From the NCBI GenBank assembly GCA_958421655.1, contig CATZMG010000040.1:1-20614 (forward strand): a stretch of DNA of 20,614 bases, in the 5' to 3' direction. The stretch is from an uncultured Collinsella sp. GTDB taxonomy: Bacteria; Actinomycetota; Coriobacteriia; Coriobacteriales; Coriobacteriaceae. The stretch's first letter is position 1, and each line of letters begins with the position of its first letter. Below the pieces are notes generated by a model. The model did no database searches, was not told the DNA's origin, and saw nothing but the letters and a program-made list of their open reading frames with translations. The position numbers and the translations under genes are program-made. Positions 1 to 7,758 of this stretch are shown in pieces.

Positions 1-70
1 GGGGTCAGCCCGTGGGAGGCCAGGGCGCCGCTGACCGGTGGACGGCACCGAGCCGCCATCGAAACTGTAG
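1..70. other. Unassigned GC-rich stretch at window start
   Basis: These bases precede a strong forward terminator, so they are probably the 3' end or 3' UTR of an upstream forward transcript. Two forward frames stay open through the terminator and the third stops at 32-34, and none gives a recognisable protein end. The stretch can fold: 3-9 (GGTCAGC) pairs with 30-36 and 36-40 pairs with 46-50. In many actinobacteria rpsA (ribosomal protein S1) lies upstream of coaE, so this could be its 3' UTR, but nothing visible proves that. Confidence 0.3.
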
Positions 71-102
71 AAGGGGGAGGCCTCGCGGCCTCCCCCTTTT
101 TT
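71..102 (+). terminator. Intrinsic terminator of the upstream unit
   Basis: A perfect 10-bp GC-rich stem pairs 73-82 with 87-96 around a TCGC loop and is followed directly by six T (97-102). Two A residues before the stem could extend it against the T run. It ends transcription arriving from the left and isolates the coaE unit. Confidence 0.92.
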
Positions 103-126
103 CGTTTGATAGAGAGCTGTAATACA

Positions 127-140
127 AGAACTCGCCTTCG
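127..140. promoter_or_regulatory. Weak LexA-like site upstream of coaE-slt-uvrB
   Basis: GAAC-tcgc-CTTC at 128-139 differs by one base from the GAAC-N4-GTTC core of Gram-positive LexA boxes. It lies in the only untranslated leader of the unit that ends in uvrB. One-mismatch sites are expected several times by chance in a window this size, so this is suggestive only and gains some weight from a similar site ahead of uvrA. Confidence 0.2.
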
Positions 141-169
141 TTTAGCTTGTCTTACTGTTTGGCTGTATT

Positions 170-200
170 TTGAGTCCTTCTTTTGTATTTGCGCGATAAT
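170..200 (+). promoter_or_regulatory. Candidate promoter for coaE
   Basis: TTGAGT (170-175) and GATAAT (195-200) resemble sigma-70-type -35 and -10 elements, but the 19-base spacer is long. A promoter is needed between the terminator ending at 102 and the start codon at 229, and this is the best pair seen there. Confidence 0.3.
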
Positions 201-228
201 AACTCCCATTGGCGTTAGGGAGGACTTG

Positions 229-870
229 ATGTTTACCGTTTTTGTCTTGGGCAATATTGCTTCGGGTAAGTCGACCGCCTGTCGCTATCTTGAGTCTCGC
301 GGCGCCATGCTCATTGATTTGGATGATCTCGCAAAATCGTTATATGTTCCGGGTTCTGATCTCGTTGGCGCACTCGCTGAGGAATTTGGCTGGGACATTC
401 TTGACGAGGAGGGCGGCGTTCGTCGCAGCGTTTTAGCCTCTCGAGCTTTTGTTTCTCCTGATTCCGTCGCTCGGCTCAACGGAATTGTCCATCCGGTCCT
501 TATCGATCAGTTGTCGCTGAGGATTCTTGATCCGGTTTGCTGCACGGTTTCGTCCCCCCGTTATCCCTTTGCGGTTGTTGAGGTTTCTGCCCCGACTGGT
601 TTTGAAGGTGCTTTTGGCCTGGCTGATGAAATTCTGGTTATCAGCGCTCCTTTAGCAGTTCGTCGCGAGCGTGCCATTCATCGCGGTATGGAGTCCTCTG
701 ATTTTGATGCTCGCTCTACATGCCAACCTGATGAGGCTTCGCTTTGCACTCTCGCTACGACGGTAATCGATAATGCGGCAGGCGATAACTCGCTCTTTGA
801 ACAACTGGACGCATGGCTTGCGCGCCATGGCTTCGGGGATGTAGCGGATAAGGAGGAGGCCGATGCCTAA
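229..870 (+). CDS. coaE: Dephospho-CoA kinase (divergent)
   Basis: Probable dephospho-CoA kinase, which phosphorylates the ribose 3'-hydroxyl of dephospho-CoA in the last cytosolic step of CoA synthesis. The 213-residue product has a P-loop GNIASGKST at residues 8-16 (usual form GGIGSGKS) and a DLDD acidic motif near residue 34 in place of the common DAD. The later LVHPLL-like segment is present as IVHPVLI. The usual LLxE lid motif is replaced by a VEVSAPTGFEG-like stretch, so the protein is divergent. I chose ATG 229 because GGGAGGA lies just upstream at 218-224; an open frame continues upstream to a TTG at 106 but lacks a ribosome site. The stop overlaps the next gene by 8 bases, implying translational coupling. 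The coaE-uvrB neighbourhood, classical in actinobacteria, supports the call. Confidence 0.85.
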   Translation: MFTVFVLGNIASGKSTACRYLESRGAMLIDLDDLAKSLYVPGSDLVGALAEEFGWDILDEEGGVRRSVLASRAFVSPDSVARLNGIVHPVLIDQLSLRILDPVCCTVSSPRYPFAVVEVSAPTGFEGAFGLADEILVISAPLAVRRERAIHRGMESSDFDARSTCQPDEASLCTLATTVIDNAAGDNSLFEQLDAWLARHGFGDVADKEEADA

Positions 871-1444
871 GACACGTTTCTTTACGTGGTATCGCGTGGC
901 GCCAATTGCCGTTGTGTTCGTCTTCGGCCTTATTTCGCTCGTCTACTCGTATGCCCCTGCCGCCTTCTTTAAGCCTTTGTATCCGATTGACTACGAGGCA
1001 TATGTAAAGCAATCGAGCATTTCGCACAATCTTGATCCGTATCTGGTGTGTGCTGTCATAAAGTCTGAATCGAATTGGGATCCCGAGGCTGAGTCGAATC
1101 AAGGCGCTCGGGGATTGATGCAGCTGATGCCTGAGACTGCCCAGGATATGATTGCCTTGGGTCTTGTCGATGGTAGTGAGTATTCAGCCGACAACCTTAA
1201 CGATCCCGCTACGAACATCGAGTTTGGCTGTGCGTATTTTTCGTATCTTCTAACGTATTTTAACGGGTCGACGGACAGCGCCATTGCCGCATATAACGCC
1301 GGCATGGGTAATGTGGACGGTTGGGCACAGCAGGACACATCGCTTCACAACGCGATTACCTTTCCCGAGACGCAGGCTTATCTGATTCGCGTCAATAATG
1401 CCTGGGTTCGATATAAGACTCTCTATCCCGATCGGTTCGTATAG
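863..1444 (+). CDS. Membrane-anchored lytic transglycosylase (SLT domain)
   Basis: This 193-residue protein has one N-terminal membrane segment (about residues 12-32) followed by an extracellular SLT/goose-lysozyme-like domain. Visible family motifs are the catalytic glutamate E69 in IKSES, GLMQLMP at 84-90 and AAYNAG at 142-147. Family members cleave the MurNAc-GlcNAc bond of peptidoglycan with 1,6-anhydro ring formation. The short length leaves room for only the anchor and the catalytic domain, with no LysM or other wall-binding module. ATG 863 sits inside the end of coaE with an AGGAGGAGG ribosome site at 851-859, so it is co-transcribed and coupled. Its place between coaE and uvrB suggests co-expression, not a shared pathway. 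I am confident of the family; the physiological role, remodelling or insertion of envelope machines, is open. Confidence 0.92.
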   Translation: MPKTRFFTWYRVAPIAVVFVFGLISLVYSYAPAAFFKPLYPIDYEAYVKQSSISHNLDPYLVCAVIKSESNWDPEAESNQGARGLMQLMPETAQDMIALGLVDGSEYSADNLNDPATNIEFGCAYFSYLLTYFNGSTDSAIAAYNAGMGNVDGWAQQDTSLHNAITFPETQAYLIRVNNAWVRYKTLYPDRFV

Positions 1445-1462
1445 GACTAAGCCCACCGCCTG

Positions 1463-1490
1463 CGTATACTGCAGATGTATGAGTTAGGAG
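1463..1490 (+). promoter_or_regulatory. Possible internal -10 and ribosome site of uvrB
   Basis: TATACT at 1465-1470 follows the transglycosylase stop codon and could be a -10 element, but no convincing -35 hexamer is visible. AGGAG at 1486-1490 is well spaced for ATG 1496 and decides that start over the in-frame ATG at 1475, which has no ribosome site. Confidence 0.3.
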
Positions 1491-1495
1491 TATCC

Positions 1496-3736
1496 ATGGC
1501 GGAATTTGAAGTAGAACGCGTTGGCGGTGAACTTAAGCGCTTTGGCGTTGAGGGCGCTGAGGTGCCGTTTGAAGTCGTTTCTCCCTATGAGCCTGCCGGT
1601 TCCCAGCCCAAGGCCATTGAGTCGCTTGTGCAGGGTGTGAGGGACGGAGACCGCTACCAGGTTTTGCTGGGTGTGACTGGTTCGGGTAAGACTTTTACGA
1701 TGGCCAAAACCATTGAGGCCCTGGGTAAGCCGACGCTTGTCATGGCTCCCAATAAGACCCTTGCCGCTCAGCTTGCAAGCGAGCTCAAGGAGTTTTTCCC
1801 CAATAACTCCGTAGTCTATTTCGTATCGTATTACGATTACTATCAGCCCGAGGCGTATGTGCCGCAAAGCGACACCTATATCGAGAAGGATTCTTCGATC
1901 AACGAAGAAGTCGAGATGCTGCGCCATCAGGCGACCGCCTCGCTGCTCTCTCGACGCGATGTGATCGTCGTTGCATCGGTGTCCTGCATCTATGGTATTG
2001 GCTCTCCTGAGGATTATGCGGGGCTGGCGCCGAATGTCGACAAGAAAGTGCCGCTCGAGCGTGATGACTTTATCCATGCGCTCATCGATATTCAATACGA
2101 TCGCAATGATTATGACCTGGCGCGCGGTACGTTTCGCGTGCGTGGCGATGTCGTCGACGTGTATCCGCCCTATGCCGAGCATCCGTTGCGGTTTGAGTTC
2201 TTTGGCGATGAGGTCGAGCTTATCGCCGAAATCGATGAGGTCACCGGCGAGATGCTTCGTGAGTACGAGGCTATTCCTGTGTGGCCGGCATCGCACTACG
2301 TTACCGAGAAACCCAAGGTCAAGGCGGCTCTGAAATCGATTAGCGAAGAGTGCGAGAAGCGTGTGGCAGAGCTCAAGGCGACCGACAAGTTGCTCGAGGC
2401 GCAGCGTCTGCAGCAGCGCACCGATTACGATCTTGAGATGCTCGAGACAATGGGATTTTGTAACGGCATCGAGAACTATTCGCGCCATTTGGATGGCCGC
2501 AAGCCGGGCGAGCCGCCCTTTACTTTGATTGATTACTTTCCCAAGGATATGCTCTGCATCATCGACGAGAGCCATGTGACGGTGCCGCAGATCCGCGGTA
2601 TGCATGAGGGCGATCGTTCGCGTAAGGTGACCTTGGTGGAGCACGGCTTTCGCCTGCCCTCGGCACTCGATAACCGTCCGCTCCGATTTGATGAGTTTGA
2701 GGCGAGGATCCCCCAGTTCATCTATGTTTCGGCAACGCCAGGTGATTATGAGCTGCGTGTGAGTCAAAACGATGTGGAGCAGATCATTCGACCGACCGGT
2801 CTACTCGACCCCAAAATTGACGTACGTCCGGTTCGCGGCCAGATCGATGATCTCGAGGATGAGATTCGCGAGCGTGTGGCCCGCAAGGAACGCGTGTTGG
2901 TGACCACGCTGACCAAACGCATGGCAGAGGACCTTACCGACCACCTGCTCGACGCTGGCATTAAGGTCAACTACATGCACTCCGATACGGCGACGATGGA
3001 CCGTGTCGAAATTCTGCGAACGCTGCGCGAGGGAAAAATTGATGTTCTGGTGGGCATCAATCTGCTGCGTGAGGGCCTGGATCTCCCCGAGGTCTCGCTG
3101 GTAGCGATTCTCGATGCCGACAAGGAAGGCTTTTTGCGCAACCGCCGTTCGCTGATTCAGACGATTGGTCGTGCGGCTCGTAATGCCGATGGCGAAGTCA
3201 TCATGTATGCAGACGTCGTGACCGATTCGATGAGAGAGGCAATCGAGGAGACACAGCGCCGACGCGAGATCCAGATGGCCTATAACGAAGAGCATGGCAT
3301 TGTGCCCAAGACAGTGCGCAAGGCCATCAACGACATCTCAAGTTTTATTGCCGAGGCCGAAAAAACCGTGGGTTCCAAGGGGCGTTCGAAAGGCGACTCT
3401 CTTGGCCATGGCGCATTCTATACGCCCGATGAAAACGGCGAGGGTGCTGCGCCGGAGACAGTATCGTCCGAGCAGACACTAGCTGAGCAGCTCGAGGAAC
3501 TTCCACATGATGAACTTGTGCGGATCGTCGAAACCATGGAGGAAGATATGCGCAATGCTTCTGCTGCCATGGACTTCGAGGAAGCAGCGCGTCTGCGCGA
3601 TGCAGTCGTTCAGATTAGGGCGATGCTCGAGGGTGCGACTGAGGACGAGACGATTGAGCGCTTGCGCTCGCAGGCCCGCAAAGGCTCTACGTTCGCTTCG
3701 GGCAGAAAACGCCAGGGTGCGCGGTTTAAGAAATAA
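1496..3736 (+). CDS. uvrB: Excinuclease ABC subunit B
   Basis: UvrB is the damage-verifying helicase of nucleotide excision repair: UvrA loads it on DNA and it then recruits UvrC for dual incision. The 746-residue product shows the Walker A motif GVTGSGKT (residues 59-66), the tyrosine-rich beta-hairpin segment (about 113-132) that probes the strand, the DESH Walker B box (357-360), the helicase motif QTIGRAARN near the end of the motor domain (about 555-563), and a C-terminal UVR domain (about 673-711) that binds UvrC or UvrA. It is somewhat longer than the roughly 670 residues of E. coli UvrB because of a low-complexity linker before the UVR domain and a basic tail. It is the third gene of the coaE unit, separated by 51 bases from the transglycosylase, and closes with a strong terminator. 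Identification is secure. Confidence 0.98.
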   Translation: MAEFEVERVGGELKRFGVEGAEVPFEVVSPYEPAGSQPKAIESLVQGVRDGDRYQVLLGVTGSGKTFTMAKTIEALGKPTLVMAPNKTLAAQLASELKEFFPNNSVVYFVSYYDYYQPEAYVPQSDTYIEKDSSINEEVEMLRHQATASLLSRRDVIVVASVSCIYGIGSPEDYAGLAPNVDKKVPLERDDFIHALIDIQYDRNDYDLARGTFRVRGDVVDVYPPYAEHPLRFEFFGDEVELIAEIDEVTGEMLREYEAIPVWPASHYVTEKPKVKAALKSISEECEKRVAELKATDKLLEAQRLQQRTDYDLEMLETMGFCNGIENYSRHLDGRKPGEPPFTLIDYFPKDMLCIIDESHVTVPQIRGMHEGDRSRKVTLVEHGFRLPSALDNRPLRFDEFEARIPQFIYVSATPGDYELRVSQNDVEQIIRPTGLLDPKIDVRPVRGQIDDLEDEIRERVARKERVLVTTLTKRMAEDLTDHLLDAGIKVNYMHSDTATMDRVEILRTLREGKIDVLVGINLLREGLDLPEVSLVAILDADKEGFLRNRRSLIQTIGRAARNADGEVIMYADVVTDSMREAIEETQRRREIQMAYNEEHGIVPKTVRKAINDISSFIAEAEKTVGSKGRSKGDSLGHGAFYTPDENGEGAAPETVSSEQTLAEQLEELPHDELVRIVETMEEDMRNASAAMDFEEAARLRDAVVQIRAMLEGATEDETIERLRSQARKGSTFASGRKRQGARFKK

Positions 3737-3783
3737 AAGCACTGCCCTCGAGCTCCTCGCGGAGTTCGGGGGCAGTGCTATTT
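3735..3783. terminator. Bidirectional terminator between uvrB and the FAD gene
   Basis: A 19-bp stem with one G-T wobble pairs 3738-3756 with 3761-3779 around a TCGC loop. On the reverse strand it is followed by TTTATTTCTT, a good T tract; on the forward strand only ATTTAG follows. It lies between two convergent stop codons (uvrB ends at 3736, the reverse gene at 3790), so it most likely serves both. Confidence 0.9.
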
Positions 3784-3789
3784 AGTGGA

Positions 3790-5430
3790 CTAGAGATCAG
3801 CAATGATGGCTTTGGCGCAACGGATGCCATCGGTGGCGGCACTCATGATGCCACCGGCATATCCGGCCCCCTCGCCGCAAGGGTAGAGCCCCGGGGTCGA
3901 TACAGCGTGGCATTGACGGTCTCGAGTAACGGTGACCGGAGAGCTCGAGCGTGTCTCAACACCGGTGAGGACGGCATCGGGATGGTCGTAGCCACGCAGT
4001 TTTTTGCCGAGCAAGGGAATTCCCAGACGAAGCGACTCGATGATATGTTGCGGCAATGACTCATCGATTGCTGTCCAAGTCACGCCGAGCGGATAGGTGG
4101 GCTTTACCTTGCCGCATGTCGTGCTGGCGCGTTCTGCAAGGAAATCGCCGACGAGCTGTGCCGGTGCGTTCCAGTTGGAGCCGCCAAGGCGATAGGCAGC
4201 CCGCTCGCAAATGCGCTGGAGTTCTACGCCTGCAAGAGGATCGTCGCTGGGGAGATCGTCGGGCGTGACGTTAACGAGGAGAGCGGCGTTTGCGTTGCGG
4301 CCGGCGCGGGCGTTGAGACTGGCGCCGTTGACGCACAAATGGCCGGGCTCTGAAGAGGCTGCGACAACCTGTCCGCCAGGACACATGCAGAATGAGAATA
4401 CACTGCGGCCGTTGGGAAGATGGGCAACGAGCTTATAGGGGGCTGCTCCGAGCGCGGGATGACCCGCTGCGGGGCCATATTGCGCCCGATCGATATCACG
4501 CTGCGGGTGTTCGATGCGAACTCCCATGGCAAACGTCTTTTGAGCGAGGGCGACATCATGGGTTTTGAGAACCTCGAATACGTCGCGGGCGGAATGACCG
4601 CAAGCAAGGATGAGATGCTTTGTGTTGATTGACTCGCTTGTCGCGTCGTGGGACGACTGGATGTCGATACCGACAATGGCGCCAGATGTGTCAGTGTGAA
4701 TGTCAACGAGTTTCGTTCGATAGCGAACGGTTCCTCCGAGCTGTTCAATGCGCTGGGAGATGCTGGTAACGACGGCGGGGAGGATGTCGGAGCCAATATG
4801 CGGTTTTGCATCCCATAGAATATCGCGGGGAGCGCCCGCTTCGACGAAGGTCTCGAGGATAAGGCGATGGGCGGGATTTTTGGTTCCCGTATTGAGCTTG
4901 CCGTCCGAGAAGGTCCCCGCGCCGCCCAGACCAAACTGGATATTGCTCTCGGGGTCGAGGATGCGCTCCTTTAGAAAGAGGTCGATCGCATGTGAGCGGC
5001 GAAATGCCGGGTCGCCGCGCTCGATGAGCAAGGGCTTAAGACCCGCTTCGGCGAGCGTAAGCGCAGCGAAAAGGCCGGCGCAGCCGGCACCGACAACGAC
5101 AGGGCGTTCTTGAGGTGCGTCGGAGACGGGGGAGGGGAATGAAGGTTCATCGTCTTCTATCGCGCGTACACGCGAGCGGTCACGCTCGGCAACGCTGTCG
5201 ACCGCTTCTCGCTCGAGGTGGGGACTAGTCAGCTCAACACGAAAGCTCAGGATAAAATGGACGTCTCGTTTTTTGCGAGCGTCGATTGACTTTCGGTGGA
5301 GCTCGATGGACTTGATCTCGGAGTCCTTGCAACGTAGGACGCGCTTGGCGACTCGCTTGCCAACAATAAGACAGGCATTCTCATCGCCGGCTTCATCGAG
5401 CGACGCGTTGACTTGGGTGATTTCGATCAT
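3790..5430 (-). CDS. FAD-dependent oxidoreductase (COG2509-like)
   Basis: This is a 546-residue flavoprotein of the uncharacterised FAD-dependent dehydrogenase group. An N-terminal domain of roughly 105 residues precedes the FAD-binding Rossmann motif GAGCAG (114-119). Downstream are the glycine-rich GLGGAGTFSDGKLNTG segment, characteristic of the group, and a C-terminal GEGAGYAGGI motif that closes around FAD. The substrate is unknown for the family. I chose the ATG at 5430 because AAGGAG lies just ahead of it; the frame stays open to 5553 but would run back through a terminator hairpin into the neighbouring gene. It follows the BaiN-like gene on the same strand but has its own TATAAT element, so it may be separately expressed. 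The family is confident; the function is not assigned. Confidence 0.88.
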   Translation of the reverse strand: MIEITQVNASLDEAGDENACLIVGKRVAKRVLRCKDSEIKSIELHRKSIDARKKRDVHFILSFRVELTSPHLEREAVDSVAERDRSRVRAIEDDEPSFPSPVSDAPQERPVVVGAGCAGLFAALTLAEAGLKPLLIERGDPAFRRSHAIDLFLKERILDPESNIQFGLGGAGTFSDGKLNTGTKNPAHRLILETFVEAGAPRDILWDAKPHIGSDILPAVVTSISQRIEQLGGTVRYRTKLVDIHTDTSGAIVGIDIQSSHDATSESINTKHLILACGHSARDVFEVLKTHDVALAQKTFAMGVRIEHPQRDIDRAQYGPAAGHPALGAAPYKLVAHLPNGRSVFSFCMCPGGQVVAASSEPGHLCVNGASLNARAGRNANAALLVNVTPDDLPSDDPLAGVELQRICERAAYRLGGSNWNAPAQLVGDFLAERASTTCGKVKPTYPLGVTWTAIDESLPQHIIESLRLGIPLLGKKLRGYDHPDAVLTGVETRSSSPVTVTRDRQCHAVSTPGLYPCGEGAGYAGGIMSAATDGIRCAKAIIADL

Positions 5431-5445
5431 CGAGGTCTCCTTAGA

Positions 5446-5480
5446 GGCAAGAAAGAGGCCGTCCGGTATCCCAGACGGCC
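5446..5480 (-). terminator. Hairpin terminator or leader stem-loop ahead of the FAD gene
   Basis: Read on the reverse strand, a 10-bp stem (seven pairs, a U-G wobble, two G-C pairs) closes a GATA loop and is followed by TCTTTCTTGCC. The wobble becomes a C-A mismatch on the forward strand, which points to reverse-strand function. It lies 30 bases past the BaiN-like stop codon and ends just before the ribosome site of the FAD gene, so it may end one message and cap the next. Confidence 0.7.
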
Positions 5481-5494
5481 CGAATGCGTTTTTG

Positions 5495-5500
5495 ATTATA
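5495..5500 (-). promoter_or_regulatory. Consensus -10 element for the FAD gene
   Basis: On the reverse strand these bases read TATAAT, a perfect -10 hexamer. No good -35 is visible 16-18 bases upstream. Transcription would begin near 5488, so the message would start almost directly with the hairpin at 5480-5457. Confidence 0.4.
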
Positions 5501-5510
5501 GACTGCGCGG

Positions 5511-6782
5511 CTACAGGCTGCTTGCAGCGCGAATACCCGAGATCCAGGCCCACGCAAGGCTAAAGCCTCCGCAATCGGCGTCGATGTCGAGCGCTTCTCC
5601 GCAGACGTAAAGCGGGGCGCCTGTGGTGCTGTTCACGTAAAGATTGGGTGTCGAGACGCACTCGATAGATATGCCGCCACGCGTGACCTGTGCTGAGCGC
5701 TCCTCTGCCGTCCCTTCGACGGACAGTTTAAAGTGCTTGAGGATTGAGACCAGGTGGATGACATCGCGCGAGCCGGGATGGCACCGCTCGAATGCCGTAC
5801 AGACGACGTGTGAGAGCTGCGGGGCGAGCATGCCGTCAAGCCAGTGGGAGTTTCGGGGCGAAAAATCGCCGAGCACGTTGACACGCTGCTCGAGCGTATC
5901 GAGCAGCTCATCTTTGGAGAAATCTGGAAAGAAGTCGATCAGAACAGTGTCGCCCTGGTTGATACGGCGAGAGAGATTGAAGGCGGCGACGCCTGAGATG
6001 CCGAAGGCACGGAACAACACTTCGCCATCTTCTCGCCAGAGCTCTTCGTGGCTGCGCGAGAGCGTTAAGCGGGCTCGGACGCGCAGACCATCCAGAGTTT
6101 GGAGTGCCGTCCGGTCGCCGACGACTGATGCCGATACGGGGCACAGGACGGGGCGCAGGGGCGTCAAGGGAAGGCTAAACACCTCGGCGATGCCGGTGGG
6201 GTTGCCGCCCGTAGCGATAACCACGGCCCTTGCCTGCAGGGCATCGCTCGTGCGAGGAGTATCGGCTAACGCCTTTCGAAGCGAACGGAGCTCCGTCTTT
6301 CGGTCGCCGTGCTTTTTGGGTTTGAGTACATGAGCGGGACGGTCGATCTGAAGCGTCCAGCCTTCGGAAGCCTTATGAGCCGTAATGACGTTAGTCCCGC
6401 AGAGTAGGGTGATGCCTAAACGCTCGCATGCATTGAGGAGTGCATCGCGAACCGACTCGGCGCGAAGGGAGCGCGGGTATAGGCGGCCTTCCTCACGGAT
6501 CGTCATGATGCCCAGCGAGGAGAAAAAACTCTCGAGATCTTGCTCGGGTTGGGGGCCCATGATGGATTCGACAAAGGCGGGGCGGTTATATCGCCGAATG
6601 TCGATGGATTCGTTTGAGAGGTTGCAGCGGCCGTTTCCGGTTGCGAGCAGCTTGAGACCGCAGGCGACGTCGCGCTCGACGACGCAGACGCTTTTGTCGA
6701 CACGCGCCGCCGTAATGGCGGCGGCGAGGCCCGAGGCCCCGCCGCCGATCACCAAGACGTCATAGAAGGCGCTTGCGTTCAC
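5511..6782 (-). CDS. BaiN/HI0933-family flavoprotein
   Basis: This 423-residue NAD(P)/FAD-dependent oxidoreductase belongs to the HI0933/YhiN group, whose best known gut member is BaiN, implicated in bile-acid dehydroxylation in Clostridium scindens. The FAD motif GGGASG lies at residues 13-18, the family box ATGNGRCNLSN at 47-57, and the closing GEALDIDADCGGF box near the C terminus. Length is typical. It starts at a GTG that directly follows the TAA of the mrp-like gene, with no base between and no clear ribosome site, so translation is probably coupled to that gene. Most family members have no proven substrate, and the presence of one here does not itself show bile-acid activity. The family call is firm. 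Confidence 0.92.
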   Translation of the reverse strand: MNASAFYDVLVIGGGASGLAAAITAARVDKSVCVVERDVACGLKLLATGNGRCNLSNESIDIRRYNRPAFVESIMGPQPEQDLESFFSSLGIMTIREEGRLYPRSLRAESVRDALLNACERLGITLLCGTNVITAHKASEGWTLQIDRPAHVLKPKKHGDRKTELRSLRKALADTPRTSDALQARAVVIATGGNPTGIAEVFSLPLTPLRPVLCPVSASVVGDRTALQTLDGLRVRARLTLSRSHEELWREDGEVLFRAFGISGVAAFNLSRRINQGDTVLIDFFPDFSKDELLDTLEQRVNVLGDFSPRNSHWLDGMLAPQLSHVVCTAFERCHPGSRDVIHLVSILKHFKLSVEGTAEERSAQVTRGGISIECVSTPNLYVNSTTGAPLYVCGEALDIDADCGGFSLAWAWISGIRAASSL

Positions 6783-7613
6783 TTAGGCCTCGTCTGTCTT
6801 GTGCGGGGCGATGGCCTCAACGGCGGAGACGGCTTGGGGCAGCATGCCGGCGGGCAGCGCGGTTTCGACTTCTCCCTTGTCGCAGGCTTCGGCGAGCGCG
6901 GGATCGATGGGCAGCTGACCAAGGATGTCGAGATGATAGGTCTCGGCGACCTCGGGAAGCTTGCTCTTGCCGAAGACCTCGATCTTCTTGCCGCAGTCGG
7001 GGCATTCGATATAGCTCATGTTCTCGACAATGCCCAGAATCGGAACGTTCATCTTCTCGGCCATGTTGACCGCCTTGGCGACAATCATCGAGACTAAGTC
7101 TTGCGGGCTCGTGACGATGACGATGCCATCGACGGGCAGTGACTGGAAGACGGTGAGTGCGACATCCCCCGTTCCCGGAGGCATATCGACCAGCAGATAG
7201 TCGATGGGGCCCCAAGAGGTTTCGCTCCAGAATTGCCTGATGGCGCCGGCGATGACCGGACCACGCCAGAGGACGGGATCGGTCTCGTTTTGAAGCAGCA
7301 GGTTGGAGCTCATGACCTTGACGCCGTGCTCGGAGATCTCGGGCAGCATGAGGTTGCCGAGGGCATGGACATGGCGTCCGCTCATGCCGAACATTTTGGG
7401 GATGGAGGGGCCGGTGATGTCGGCGTCGAGAATGCCAACCTTGTTGCCGCGGCGGGTGAGCTCGGTTGCGATGGCGCCCGTCACAAACGACTTGCCGACG
7501 CCTCCCTTGCCGGAAAGCACAGCGATAACGCGCTTGACCTCCGACAGCGTATTCTCTTCAAATTGCGACGGCGTTGATTGTCCGCCGGCTGCTTGTGCGT
7601 GCTCGCAACCCAT
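6783..7613 (-). CDS. mrp: Mrp/NBP35-type P-loop ATPase, Fe-S carrier
   Basis: This is a 276-residue member of the Mrp/ApbC branch of deviant-Walker P-loop ATPases, cytosolic proteins that carry and transfer [4Fe-4S] clusters. It shows the deviant Walker A GKGGVGKS (35-42), the DADITGPS switch-like segment (63-70), the DMPPGTGD motif (143-150) and the CPDC pair (C204, C207) that bridges a cluster between two monomers. The N terminus MGCEHA carries one further cysteine and lacks the DUF59 domain of longer Mrp proteins. ATG 7613 has AAAGGAG upstream; longer in-frame extensions lack one. It is followed without a gap by the BaiN-like flavoprotein, so Fe-S delivery to a partner in this unit is possible but unproven. 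Confidence 0.93.
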   Translation of the reverse strand: MGCEHAQAAGGQSTPSQFEENTLSEVKRVIAVLSGKGGVGKSFVTGAIATELTRRGNKVGILDADITGPSIPKMFGMSGRHVHALGNLMLPEISEHGVKVMSSNLLLQNETDPVLWRGPVIAGAIRQFWSETSWGPIDYLLVDMPPGTGDVALTVFQSLPVDGIVIVTSPQDLVSMIVAKAVNMAEKMNVPILGIVENMSYIECPDCGKKIEVFGKSKLPEVAETYHLDILGQLPIDPALAEACDKGEVETALPAGMLPQAVSAVEAIAPHKTDEA

Positions 7614-7668
7614 GTATGACTCCTTTGTATATGTTGGGGCCGGGGCCCCGCGATGTGACACGAGCGTC

Positions 7669-7698
7669 ATTGTACCCTCGTTTGCGAGCGGGAGTCAT
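7669..7698 (-). promoter_or_regulatory. Candidate promoter for mrp
   Basis: On the reverse strand TACAAT lies at 7674-7669 and ATGACT at 7698-7693, an 18-base spacing. Transcription would start near 7662, giving a leader of about 50 bases that contains a short GGGGCC/GGCCCC inverted repeat. No terminator is evident for the gene upstream, so read-through from 7759 is also possible. Confidence 0.45.
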
Positions 7699-7758
7699 TT
7701 GCGATGCATTTGGGCCGAGCGTGCTTGCAATACGATGGGTCCAAGCGAATGGGCGGGC

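Noticed and set aside
106..228. TTG-initiated N-terminal extension of CoaE, 41 residues
   Set aside because: It begins within a few bases of the terminator, has no ribosome site and adds nothing known to the family; ATG 229 has a good site.
1484..2767. 427-codon open frame opposite uvrB
   Set aside because: It lies wholly antisense to conserved UvrB motifs, has no family features and comes from codon bias.
5431..5553. Upstream extension of the FAD protein
   Set aside because: It would translate through a terminator hairpin and overlap the neighbouring stop codon; ATG 5430 has AAGGAG.
5511..6782. Assignment of the flavoprotein as a true BaiN bile-acid enzyme
   Set aside because: The HI0933 family is broad and no other bai genes are present here, so only the family is claimed.
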